The notes beneath the pieces were generated by a model. It worked only from the letters and a program-made list of their open reading frames with translations. It did no database searches and was not told the DNA's origin. Below are positions 50,201 through 60,100 of a stretch of DNA of 64,000 nt, piece by piece (the stretch's first letter is position 1; each line of letters begins with the position of its first letter). The position numbers were made by a program, and so were the translations under genes. This DNA is from Lineus longissimus (lineage: Eukaryota; Nemertea; Pilidiophora; Heteronemertea; Lineidae), in assembly GCF_910592395.1 (NCBI RefSeq), contig NC_088311.1:4962501-5026500 (forward strand). The letters run 5' to 3'.

Positions 50201-53200
50201 AACTATGATGCGGACAAAAAGTGGGGTTATTGCCCTGGTAAGAGAAAACAGTTTTTTTTCCCCAGTGATCAGTCGGTCAAATATTTTGCTGCTAAATCAC
50301 CTGAAATGGTTCGATCACTGATTGCAAACATCAAGGAGAACGAAAATAAGAGTAACAATGCCTAGTTATGGCAATCCTTGCATTGTCATGTCAATATTCG
50401 TAATATGACACTTGTATCGTAAAACATTTTTCAGTTATGTGCCGAACCAAGGGTGGACTGATCAAATTCCCTGGCGATGCCTGGACGGATGACGGGAAGG
50501 GAGTATTCTGTGACACCGATGGGACCATTGGAATGATTACTGGAGGTAGATTTTTTGAAGGGTTATCCAATCCGTGTTCACATCGTGTGCCAGGGATTTG
50601 TTCAAGCAATTTTCTGTCAAAGTCATTTTAGAGGGCTGATGAAAGGTACTCCATCTTCTAAGGCCCCGGATCCATCATTTCTGTTGATTATACCAGTATT
50701 GATGGTGATATTTTGGAATAATAGTTTTATGGTTCTTGGTCATCTTGTTCTCACTAACAAACCAAATTAAATACTATAGAGGAATATAAGTTTCAACAAT
50801 AAAATAAAAATCTGTGATATTTTTTAGGCGAACTGTATGTTTATCCATTTCATGTCAAGCTTTCCAGGACTTAAGGAACTTCACTTTCATTTCAGAATTC
50901 TCGTTAACGACAGGCGGTGATGGCGGTGGAGCTGGGTGTGTATTCCCATACTTATACAACGGACGCTACCACGGAAAATGCGTGATTTCCACCACATTGC
51001 CTTGGTGTGGCACTCTCAAGGACGGCTCAAAGTGGGGATACTGTCCACGTAAGCACATTATTTGCTGATAAACCCACAATGATTTCAGCCAATTAACTTG
51101 GGCTACTCTAAAACTCTTATGATCACCCAAACAATTAATTTGTGATGATTTCTTTTGATTGGAGGCTAGGTGGTAATGTTTTGCAGGCCTGAAAAGTTAC
51201 TTGATAGAACTAAGGCGATATCAGTATAGCTATAACGCATCCTGAAATGACAAGTACTAATTGTGGAGAGTGGTAATCCTTACTCTTCGTTCCAGCTCAA
51301 TGTATGCCAAAGGACGGGAGTAGGAAGAATGCGGGAGACTGGTGGATGGAAGGACAAATGAAGTACTTCTGCGATGAGAATGCAGTCATCGAGGAAATTA
51401 AGGATCGTAAGATGTTGTTTCTTTTTACACTCAACTTACGTGGCTTAAATAATGCGTGCATTATTGGTTAGAGTTTACTCAGATGTCACTCGTATCGGCA
51501 ATGCTTTAGTTTTTTTCAAACATGTGCCTGTAAAATACATATGTACAATAAAATATGCAACTTATATATATCTGGTACAATGTATATAAATTCCAATGAT
51601 GCAGCTTAAGACAATGGCAACTCACATACAAAAAAGATACGATAAGTTTCGGCGATGCACCAAGGAATAGAAAGTGCTTCATCTCTGCTTCGTATTGAGA
51701 TGCCATATGCATGTACCGTCAATATTTCAAAACGATATTTTCTATTGCTATAATTGATGTTATGTTTACCTCTAGTTTCAATCAAGACGAAGGACGGTGT
51801 TCAATGCGTCTTCCCATTTAAATACAACAGCAAGTTCTATGGTGGATGTACTGGTACGACCCCCTGGTGTGCCACCACTGCTGACTACGACGCCGATGCC
51901 AAGTGGGGCCACTGCGCTGGTAAGTTGGGCGCGGGGAGAAGGCCATAGTGAGCTTTCGCTATGCCGTCCGATATATCACATGTTGCATGAGTACACACGG
52001 TCACGCTGCTTTATAGATGACCGCACCACATCGGAAATCCATACCCCACGCTAGTACAGTCATCGAGTGTGCACCGTGGTACAGTGTTTTTATTTGGATT
52101 AGCTAATCCATTGACTGGGACCAAAATATTATATAATAGTACCCAGATGTCAGATCTTATCATAAACAACCGTTGTCCCTGGAACGATAAAAGTGGACTT
52201 TGACCAGTCCATTCAAAATTCGATATCTAAAAAAAAACAGGTCGCATCATTGGTTTCTCTTTATCATTATAGTCACATGCCTTACCCAGGATAAGAAGAA
52301 GGTGAATGCCGGAGCCACTTGGTCACATGGAGGGAAGGAGTACGCCTGTGGGAGGGATGGAAAAGTCAGAGCAAGTAAGATAAAACAAAACGTTCATTGA
52401 CTCTTATTACAAATCATGGTTGAGTGTCATCGACAATTCTGATAAGATTTAGACCAGGTGGTTCAGAATGTGACACATGCGTCCAGGATCAATAATACAA
52501 GGGCTCATTTTGATACATCAGGCTTAAAAATACGTTAGACATCGCTTCCCATGGTACTTTATACTGTCAGGCATGTCTCAAAGTGCTTGGGTATTTACTA
52601 CTCTAGATATAGGCCTTCACACTGCGGTTAAAGTTCATGGGGAGTACCAGAGTACGCTGGCAGTGGCCCTTAAATCACTTTGACTAATCATCCACATTGA
52701 CGGACCATTTGCACCAGCTAAGTATCCAATGCCAGCAACTCCTTCTTGCCACTTCATAAAAATACAAGGCATTATCATTTGAGCTTTGACGAGGGTAAAT
52801 ACTTAAGCTATAACCGCTTCATTGATTACTTCTAAATCGACACAAAGGTATATGTACATGAAAGACTAAAACATTACGTCATGGTCATCGCATGATTGGT
52901 GCCGCCAGCCTATTGTCTAACCCTATTGAACATGTTGAATGGCCATTGTGTGGAAACCGATTTGATCAATTTGCTTTGGTTCATTGAATTGACTAGTGCG
53001 AAACCTGATTGTAGTAGATGTTTGTCATGTTCTTTATTGGGTTGTGTGTAAGATTTGTATTATCAACCAAATAAATCAATTCTCCACTGGCATTCATAGC
53101 ATTCGTGTCGGCGTGTGTGACTGTCCAGTGTGCATGCAGGCCATGTACTACAAACTAGTCTTCACAGCGTGCTTACTTTGGTGCCGGACTTCGTTTGGAG

Positions 53201-53371
53201 AAACTAACATTACTTTTTATTCATATTGCAGACGTGAATACCCCACCTGGTAACTGCCTTTTCCCGTTCAGCTACAAGGGTAACACGTATGAGAAGTGTA
53301 CAGAGGTTGGTTCTGCCGGTAAACCCTGGTGTTTTATCGATGAAGCCGAGAAAGCCTACGGATACTGTTAG
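35238..53371 (+). CDS. Gene B: secreted VWD-C8-TIL / EGF / mini-module / FN2 mosaic protein with a triplicated Cys-rich head (complete model)
   Basis: The model runs from ATG at 35238 to TAG at 53369-53371 in 39 exons, 4,446 nt, 1,481 residues, all GT-AG and in phase. In order: signal peptide MKAPLVIAIIAVIATLIG (35238-35310); a C-type-lectin-like tail piece (35397-35564); three copies of a four-exon Cys-rich unit; four mini-modules (42046-42096, 42496-42543, 42821-42865, 43172-43222); VWD (43689-43939, 44287-44606); C8 (44959-45260); TIL (45545-45753); EGF (46120-46300); nine mini-modules; FN2 block (50070-53371). It is predicted extracellular and heavily disulfide-bonded. From residue 533 on it matches gene A exon by exon; before that the two are unrelated. 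Differences in the core include GDPN for GDPH in VWD. Role inferred only: matrix, mucus, adhesive or immune scaffold. An AATAAA at 53578 probably ends the transcript. Confidence 0.85.
35397..35564 (+). other. Gene B: partial C-type-lectin-like exon
   Basis: This 168 nt exon (phase 1-1) encodes 56 residues whose end, SLMDMTPSRTFAYICEKE, resembles the C-terminal strand of a C-type lectin domain (W/M-x-D ... FICE). The front half of a CTLD and the usual carbohydrate motifs (EPN/QPD, WND) are absent, and only one cysteine is present, so it is unlikely to fold as a normal CTLD. An alternative acceptor nine bases earlier keeps the same frame. Confidence 0.4.
35651..37512 (+). repeat. Gene B tandem duplication, unit 1
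   Basis: This is the first of three ~1.85 kb tandem copies including introns. It holds exons 35818-35844 (27 nt), 36134-36309, 36714-36844 and 37228-37340, with phases 1-1, 1-0, 0-2 and 2-1, so a whole unit inserts in frame. It encodes 149 residues: an EPECKDNPR-like linker, a segment with CQTGFVGQACKCDVKC, then VTCIEKACVKSR, then VTCPKDSELVSCSIYSPWSQ and GNTCVGPSQCKKCRVQAVCI. The last part matches the pattern of the PCSK9 C-terminal Cys/His-rich repeats (C-x(4)-L-x-x-C-S ... TCV ... V-A-x-C). This copy is the most diverged of the three. Confidence 0.9.
37513..39363 (+). repeat. Gene B tandem duplication, unit 2
   Basis: Exons are 37679-37705, 37985-38160, 38565-38695 and 39077-39189. The protein is nearly identical to unit 1, and the introns are also nearly identical, including a poly-C run after the last exon. 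It shares more single-base differences with unit 3 than with unit 1 (for example AAAGATAGTCC, TCCGATGATG and GTTGGTAGCTTC), so units 2 and 3 separated last. Confidence 0.9.
39364..41874 (+). repeat. Gene B tandem duplication, unit 3, with intron insertion
   Basis: Exons are 39530-39556, 39830-40005, 40410-40540 and 41574-41701. Its last intron carries an extra ~650 bp (40890-41541) absent from units 1 and 2. Its last exon has 15 additional bases, encoding five extra residues (MNEEP) after VCIA, and keeps frame. After 41874 similarity with the other units stops and the mini-module exons begin. Confidence 0.9.
40890..41541. mobile_element. ~650 bp foldback insertion in the third unit of gene B
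   Basis: Alignment with unit 2 shows a clean insertion between GAAAACAAA and GCAAGTTTATT. It opens with TTCTAAAATACCT and carries the reverse complement AGGTATTTTAGAA at 41354-41366. From 41371 to 41536 lies a long hairpin with arms of about 77 bp (AATTGAACCC...GGACCTTGGTTG...TTACCAAGACACTC...GGGTGGAGCTAAAAT and complement) and a short loop. There is no coding capacity. It may be one element or two nested foldbacks. Confidence 0.8.
42046..43222 (+). other. Gene B: four mini-modules before VWD
   Basis: The four one-exon modules read DCAPGYSLDVKTDSCVD, VCPDYQQKWDGKECVK, GCIASEKWDGKNCVL and GCPLPNKYNVAFKTCEE. All are phase 1-1 and each is the positional counterpart of a gene A module of identical length. 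The last two bases of each donor-side codon carry into the next exon, so any module could be added or lost without a frameshift. Confidence 0.85.
42583..42605. repeat. Homopolymer G run (>20 bases)
   Basis: It is an uninterrupted G tract directly after a short GT-rich stretch, in the intron after the second mini-module of gene B. Length in the assembly may be unreliable. Confidence 0.9.
43689..46300 (+). other. Gene B core: VWD, C8, TIL and EGF domains
   Basis: VWD exons (43689-43939, 44287-44606) carry AAGDPNYIQYDGQKVEFMGK and CGTCNGEKNDD. C8 (44959-45260) runs from CTSADVNGDCSVAW to STSFC. TIL (45545-45753) has KGEPEDGCTC and CGCEVGDGQHLD. The EGF-like exon (46120-46300) ends CKCNDGFDGNGHDC. 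Lengths of 251, 320, 302, 209 and 181 nt equal the gene A exons base for base, although the residues have diverged substantially. Confidence 0.92.
46726..49610 (+). other. Gene B: nine consecutive one-exon Cys-Trp-Cys mini-modules
   Basis: Exons are 46726-46779, 47030-47083, 47385-47432, 47732-47785, 47945-47998, 48394-48444, 48682-48732, 49189-49233 and 49560-49610. Each encodes 15-18 residues, such as GCPDIQTKWDGKICAL, GCPDVNTKWDQMQGKCVD and GCAAADKWEETKKKCTP. The order corresponds one to one with gene A; only the second differs in length (54 against 48 nt). Position-matched modules across genes are more alike than neighbours within a gene, so the array predates the duplication. Confidence 0.87.
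50070..53371 (+). other. Gene B C-terminal block: four FN2 domains alternating with three Cys/Trp modules
   Basis: FN2 exons are 50070-50237, 50896-51048, 51776-51919 and 53232-53371; spacer modules are 50435-50545, 51296-51406 and 52273-52374. The FN2 domains show CVFPFKYNSKFYGGC, WCATTADYDADAKWGHC and similar. Spacers read C-x(8-11)-G-x-x-W-x(5)-VFC, YFC or YAC. The protein stops immediately after the final GYC of the last FN2. Confidence 0.88.
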
Positions 53372-53577
53372 ATATACCTTTTTCTCTTTGCATACAACGA
53401 AGCGTGAGGAATGAGATTTTTATAACGTGGTTCATTGTTACAATTTAAGAGTGAATTAAAAATACCTCTTAACTGTACATTGATCGACCGAATAATATAA
53501 TGTCTCATCCCTTATCGACTTCTAAATGAAAATTCATCCGGTCAACGAATGGGTGCATATGTATGTAGTTAAAGATA

Positions 53578-53583
53578 AATAAA
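53578..53583 (+). terminator. Polyadenylation signal AATAAA, probably gene B
   Basis: It is an AATAAA about 205 bp after the gene B stop codon. It lies in the short gap separating the convergent ends of gene B and the LAR-like gene. Confidence 0.5.
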
Positions 53584-53664
53584 GTTGATCAATAATCTCA
53601 AACCGCGTTTCTTAATTCTTTTAGAGTATTTCAATATAAATTATTGAAAGACTCTGATTCTTTC

Positions 53665-53745
53665 GAGTCTACGAATTAGAGCGTCGGCGTCATGATTGAG
53701 GGGCTCGGGGTCGACCCCAAGCCAAATGACTGTTTCTTTCTCCCA
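53665..53745 (+). mobile_element. tRNA-derived SINE-like fragment (possible)
   Basis: TTAGAGCGTCGGCG near 53677 resembles a Pol III A box, and CGGGGTCGACCCC near 53707 a B box, at tRNA-like spacing. The acceptor stem cannot be closed, so this is not a tRNA gene. It sits between two convergent genes. No tail or target duplication was identified. Outside this patch nothing else is seen in 53584-54137. Confidence 0.35.
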
Positions 53746-54137
53746 CGGGACAAATTCAATTAGGCACTTTCCAGTTGCTCCTTAAAACCCTGGACGTTTT
53801 CCATGCAGTCTGGCACAATGATCCCGAAATTGCTTTGAGTGATGAAAATACTTTACAGTAGAAAAGTACACTATGGCTTTCTATTGATCATTATGATAAT
53901 AGATCGAATCAAATTCTCGCCTACGAGGTTGACCAACCCTTCAAGATGGTTCAAACTGAATAGAACTACAGTCATCAGTACAGTTTACGTGGACACATGT
54001 ATATCTTTATTGAGTGTCTATTGATAGTGCTTACAAAGAGTGAAGATAACAGAGAAAAATGTAGCAATCATACAAGTATATGAGTCCGCTGATCTTGCAT
54101 GTACAAAATTCTATGGTTCCCGGTTATGTTAATCGTG

Positions 54138-57100
54138 TTAAACATTTGAAGCATTCAGTTCATCCTTCTCCGTCAAAGACTCCGCGCTCTCGTGGTGCTG
54201 CTTCTTCCGCAGACATGCAACATCAAATGGCGGCTGGCCCATTACACAAAGGGGTTGCTTATTACTGGACCCCGAAGATGCACTCCGCATTCCGCAGCAT
54301 ATGAAAATTGACAGGTTTACGCAGATCAGCAGGAATATGTAGACACCGGTCCTTTTGCTTTCCCCATTATCCTTCCCGTCATTTCCATTTGGGTTGACGT
54401 TGAAAAGATAAGAGTATGGGCTGTCTGACCACAGATTCTGAAAGAGGCATTGGACTATCATCACAAGGAACCGATACACTTAACACATATCGCAAATACA
54501 AATCCGTCAACCGACTCACGCCATAGTCCTCGACCACCTGATCATTCGATGATAACTGGCAAATCTTCTGATTTCTCTCCAATGTTATCCAAGAGTTATT
54601 TTTAATCATGATTTGTACATTATGCAATTACGGCAAATAAGTTGATGTCTTAAATGGTTAAACAATTTGCTCTCAAAAATTAAATCTCAATGGCCAATTC
54701 ATGTAATTCCTATACCTAAGCCGGAGGGTGTTAGTCAAAGACTTTATGATGTCAGTGATGATTGCTTGAATTGTGTAAATATCGAATTGTTCTTTACAAT
54801 TTATTCAAATTTCTTCTTTTACCTTATGTAGAGAGAACACCCTTACAAATACTACATATTCAGGTGCGCCTTTTATTGGTTTGTTCTTAAAGCCTCCGTA
54901 CGTCTTTCCATCGCCAAGAACAAATTCATCCGGTCTCTTCTTGAAGCTTGCAGCCACATAAGGCTTCATCATGCGACCCTCGAAGTTATCGGGAATATCA
55001 ATCAATTTGTCAGGCTGGAAATGGATAATGATTTAAAGTTTATAAAGTTCCTCGTCCTTTATTTCATTAAAAGTATATCATCACGATATCCATGCAATTG
55101 AATCAATGTATCGGTTTCGAACCACAATAGTCTCGCTCGAATTTTTTTCTCTTAGTAGATTTTGAGAGGGATGTAATGCACTCCTTTCACCTCTCAATTT
55201 CACAAGCCAAATACGATTCCTGAGAAAGAAATCGGCGGAAATCGGCGGATTTGCCAGATAATGTTATCATAAATTTCATCTGCTGCAAATATTGTGTGAT
55301 GGAGTCTTCTTGGAAAGTCTCGCTTTTTAGGAGTGAGGGTTCTGGATGCCATTCCCTTATAATCTTGATGGCATGAAAAGCAATTTCAGACCATCCCCTA
55401 CGAATACAGTACATTTATATACAGTACGAGTTATTAAATCAATATAATATGCTTATATCAAGGAATCCCATTTCTAACCAATATTTATAATTTTTAATGA
55501 AACTGTAAGAAAGCACCCGGCATCTGGCCATGGCTGGATGCAATACTTTTTGTTGGACACGTACGTGTGTTGTGTCGATATGCTCCGATAGGAGTGTCTG
55601 AGACAGGTAGGAGGGCACCACTATCAGGAACATGTGACTGATTTTGCCGTTCTTGGCGGAGACGACGGGGAACTCCACTTCTATGGTTCTAGTTACGTCG
55701 TCGAAATTCTTGGTATGTGGTTGACCTTTCACAATCGGGGCTAAAACAAAGACAACAAAACTGGGTCGAATATTTTTCAGGACATTCGTATTGTAAGTGC
55801 AAACCTTTCGGGTAGTTGGATTTGATAACGGCTCTCAAATGGTGGTGTCACATTGTTTCATATAACGTTAAACGTTTTCACATGTGAGCAATATGTATGC
55901 GATATTCCCGGCATCTGATATATCTTTAGTTGACCACACAATGGCTAAAGCAACCATGACACGCTCAGAAGCCTCGCTACGAGAAATATTGCACTGGTCT
56001 GGCACTGAAACGGTAGGCCTTCATTTTGTCAAGAGACTATACGCGCTGACATGGTGTCTGGAAAATGATGGTTGTACCTCTCATGATTACTTGTGTCAGT
56101 TGGTTTTCAGAGAATCAACATGTGTGGATCAATTTGAATCAAAGAGAGGCTTCATCGGAAATTTAATCGCATTTTTTGGTAAAAATTAACGATGATCTGA
56201 CAAACCTGCTACGTCTGTTTTGATGTGAATGGCAAACACGCTGCTATTATGCGTGAGGTAATTGACAGTAACATTGATGTCATACAGGGCATTCGGTCGT
56301 AAGTTTTTGATGGTAAACTCGGTGACGTTGCGTGACAGGACTTCATGGAATGGGCCATCATGGATCTCCTCTAGGTGATCATATTCATTACGAAACTTAA
56401 GGTATCCAGAATATGCAAGCTGGAGAATGGAATACTGAGAATCTTATTGAAATTGAGCAATTAAATCAATAACATTTGATAATTATTTACGACAATGAAA
56501 TGCTATCACCTCAAACTTTCTAATTAAAGTGGAATTATTCACCTTATCTGGTTTTATATAGTGGTAATGAAAAATTCAAGATTATTCCTCTCTATTCAGC
56601 TGCGTTAACTCAGAATCCCAGAGTTTTGCTATTGCAACTAATGAAATAATAAACTTATTTCGCGGAGATGCACCATCAGTCAAATGACAATATCAAGGGA
56701 TCAAATTATTAAAAAACCTACCGTGTAATTCTTGAAGCCCTCGGAAATGGGCGGAACTATGACAACTCTGGTTATGTTAGATGTCGTGTTCTTCACGATC
56801 AGATCTTGGACCATCTCATTCAGAACTGAAAAATATACGACCAGCTTTGCTCAGATTTATTTATCATTCAGCCTTCAAGACGAAAAGCACGCACTAACGT
56901 TATGCAATGGCCACACCATAGCAGTATAATGATTTAAATGCCGTTGAATTGAAAACATATATGAAACTACATGTATAAATAAATCTTATAAGAAATACTG
57001 TGCCATTACCTGCGAGTTCAGCCCCAGCCACCACAGTTTGGGAAACCGGTCCGTACGTGCCATCTGGAGCTTGAGACTGTATCTTAATGGCGTAGGGAAG

Positions 57101-60100
57101 ATGTTCCTCCAACCGGTGGATAACTGCACTGGTAGCGCCTTGCACCTGATATGCAGAGGAAATATACAAAAGTCTGTAACATGTTCATCAAGCCTGTGTA
57201 ATGGCCGGTGGTAGCTGCAAAGGATTTGTGTCCAAAAACGCAGTGTTTGGTGTAGCGAAAAACACACAGATACGACGCTTCAGAGCTGGAAAAACTGCGG
57301 TCATTAGCTTGCCCTCATTAGCCTCCAGCCAGTTTAGCAGGCACTCAGTGAGCAGTCAGTAGTCTTGTCGGTAGCCTTCGTCAGAAGCCTGCAGTATAAC
57401 TAGCCCGCAGTCAGTACAGCCTTCCACAGTCAGTAGCCAGTCAGTTACTGTCAGAGTAGCCTGCAGTCTGTTGTTGCACTCATTAGCTTGCAGTCAGCCT
57501 GCGATCAGCAGTCCACCCCCAAATTAGTAGTGGCCTACCTCTATCGATGACCATGTGTGTCCCTGATGATCGTCAGCACTATCAGTTGTCAAGTTGAAGT
57601 TCCTTAGTCGATGGTAATAGATCTTGTAGGCAGAAACGGGATAATCCGGGGGATCCCAACTCACGCCAAGGGACCAGTAGGTCAGCCGGGAGATTTTGAT
57701 ATTTAAGGGCGGATCCGGTTCTGCAAACGTATAATTAACTTACCACTCAGGTACATGTAATGGTGAAAGTTACGACATGCGAAGACTATTACTATTTTCG
57801 GAATTTTTTTTTCGTACTTTCCTTTATAAAAGTGTTGTCCTGTCAACCCTAGTCAACATAGCGGCCTATATGATTTGTACTCAACGGGGCGAATATCAAT
57901 TTGATGATGGGTAAGAAATGTCTGAATTACTGTCTCTATATATGCATTTGTACCATGTTTATTTTCAGTTGTGTACTCGATTTTTGTGGGCCACGCGATA
58001 TCATATTGACTAGATTCGCAGTTATGGGATCTGTACTTACTTCGTCCATACGACCTGAACACCAACTTCCTGCTCCAATCAGTCAGACCCTTCAACGTTA
58101 CTCCCCGAATCTGAAACACATAGTCCGTGTTAGGCTTGAGGTCATGAACAACCGCACTTCTAAACAGAGCGGTAGCCTTAACGACCTGGTCTTTACTTGG
58201 GTGAACACGCGGGTAATACATGATCTCGTGGGTGATGATACGCTCTTTGAGTCGACTTGGGGGCGCCCAGTTTAATTGGACTGTCGTGTCATCTATAGCC
58301 ATCATTGTTAGGTTTCTTGGAGGAGTGTTTGCTGGTAAAAAGTAAGTGGACTTCAAATCAATACAAAAATATTAGTTGATATGACGAGATAGTAAGGTCA
58401 GACTTCGAGATGAGGAACTTAATTAGGTTGTTAGATGCTGCACGTGAATGATAAAATCAGTTTTTATAAAAAAGGTTCAGCTTTTCGCGAGTGAGCCTAA
58501 AAGTGAAAATTACAAAAACCTCAATACCTGATCGGAACGTTTTCACTTTCATTGGTGCACTAGGATTCCCAGCCCTCTTTCTCGTAACTCCCCAGATTCT
58601 AACCGAGTAGACCGAGGAAGCCTCCAAGCCCGTTACCGTCAACTCTGTTTCATCAGGTATCCTGGTTCGAGTGTTGAATCCAGTGGGCTTGCCATCGTCA
58701 TCAAGACCTTTGGTTTCAACCACATAGGCACGAATTATACCACTCGTTCTCCCATCTTCAGAACGCGGACGGCTCCAGCCGATCCTTATCGCGGTAGAGT
58801 TGATGATATGGACGTGGACATACAGCGCCCTTCCAGGAACTAAAGGAGATTCAGTGTTACATATTAACATGTGCATCCAACAGGAATCTAGAATCATTCG
58901 ATTCGACGATAGTTATCTGCATAAAAATCAAAGAAAGCAGTATATACCGTATACGTTAGAGGCAGACCTACCATATTCTTCCGTCTTGACCATAAGTGTG
59001 TCCGTCCGTTGCCCCATTCCGTGCGTGGTCCTTGCGGCCACCTGGATCTTATGAACCGTACCCTCGGTGAGGTCCCTCAGTGTGTACTCCGGATTCGGCC
59101 CAGTCACAATCGTCGCCCGAGACCGTGATTTGGTAAAGTTCTCAAAGACGAACAACTCGTAGCTGACAAGTGTGCCGGTGTAGGTCTCTTCAGGGGCATC
59201 CCATGTAAGTCTGATTGTGTTCGGGGTGATCTCGGCGGCTGTCAGGTTAGTCGGGGCCGCTGGTACTGAAGAGAAGAAACATACAGCCTGTTTTTCACTT
59301 GCGGTAACAAGGCATAAATGTGATAAAGCTTCCACATTCTTGGTCTTTATCAATCATAAGTACATGTACATGTACATGTATCACGTATTCGTAAAAAGTT
59401 AATCTATGCGTAGATAGTTTTTGGTATAAAAACTTGGGAACCGGCAATATGGCCCCTGACCGAGGCCGAATAAGACCATGAAGTACATTGTAGATGCTTA
59501 CAGTGGGTTTGATGCGGCACGACCACGTCTCCTTATTTGGATTATTCCTACCAATTGGAAGGTAGAGTGGATTATCAAAATTTCGGGTTTTTTTAAAAGC
59601 GTATCGTGCTCAACCTTCATTTTGACATATTTTTTCATACCACTGCTGAACTGGCACCTTAGTAAATTTCTCATCCATCATCTACATATCATCACAATAC
59701 CTTAGCTGGAATCGAATGAACTGAAAAAGAAAAGCTTAGATAACGAATACTTACGGATCATATTTACATCTTGGCCTTAAACGGGAAGAGAGATCATACT
59801 TTTGTTAATTACGTAGAATTAGTTAACTGAGGACCTGTAGTTGTACACAAAATAAAAAAAAACCTTACCCAGGTCAACGTTGGGGTGATTTCGGAACGAA
59901 ATTGAGGTAAACTATTGACACGATTGAAACTGAAAATGGTGTATTTGCACCATGCACCTGCTAATGTCTATGTACAACCAAATTACCGCAGAGGCCGAGC
60001 GTAATTTCAAGCTCGACCGCAGCAGAAAAACACCGCAGTGGAATCCGACATTTGCTCATCAGTTAGCAGCTGCACGTGCACTATTAGATCCTTGATTTAC

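Noticed and set aside
50070-53371. Kringle domains instead of FN2
   Set aside because: The domains are about 50 residues with four cysteines and the CxFPF...WC...WxYC pattern, which is FN2. Kringles are about 80 residues with six cysteines.
53665-53745. Functional tRNA gene
   Set aside because: A- and B-box-like sequences are present but the acceptor and D stems do not pair.
53372-54137. Search for LAR phosphatase exons on the minus strand
   Set aside because: No segment encodes the HCSAG-type active site or other PTP motifs. The gap holds only a SINE-like patch and the gene B polyadenylation area.
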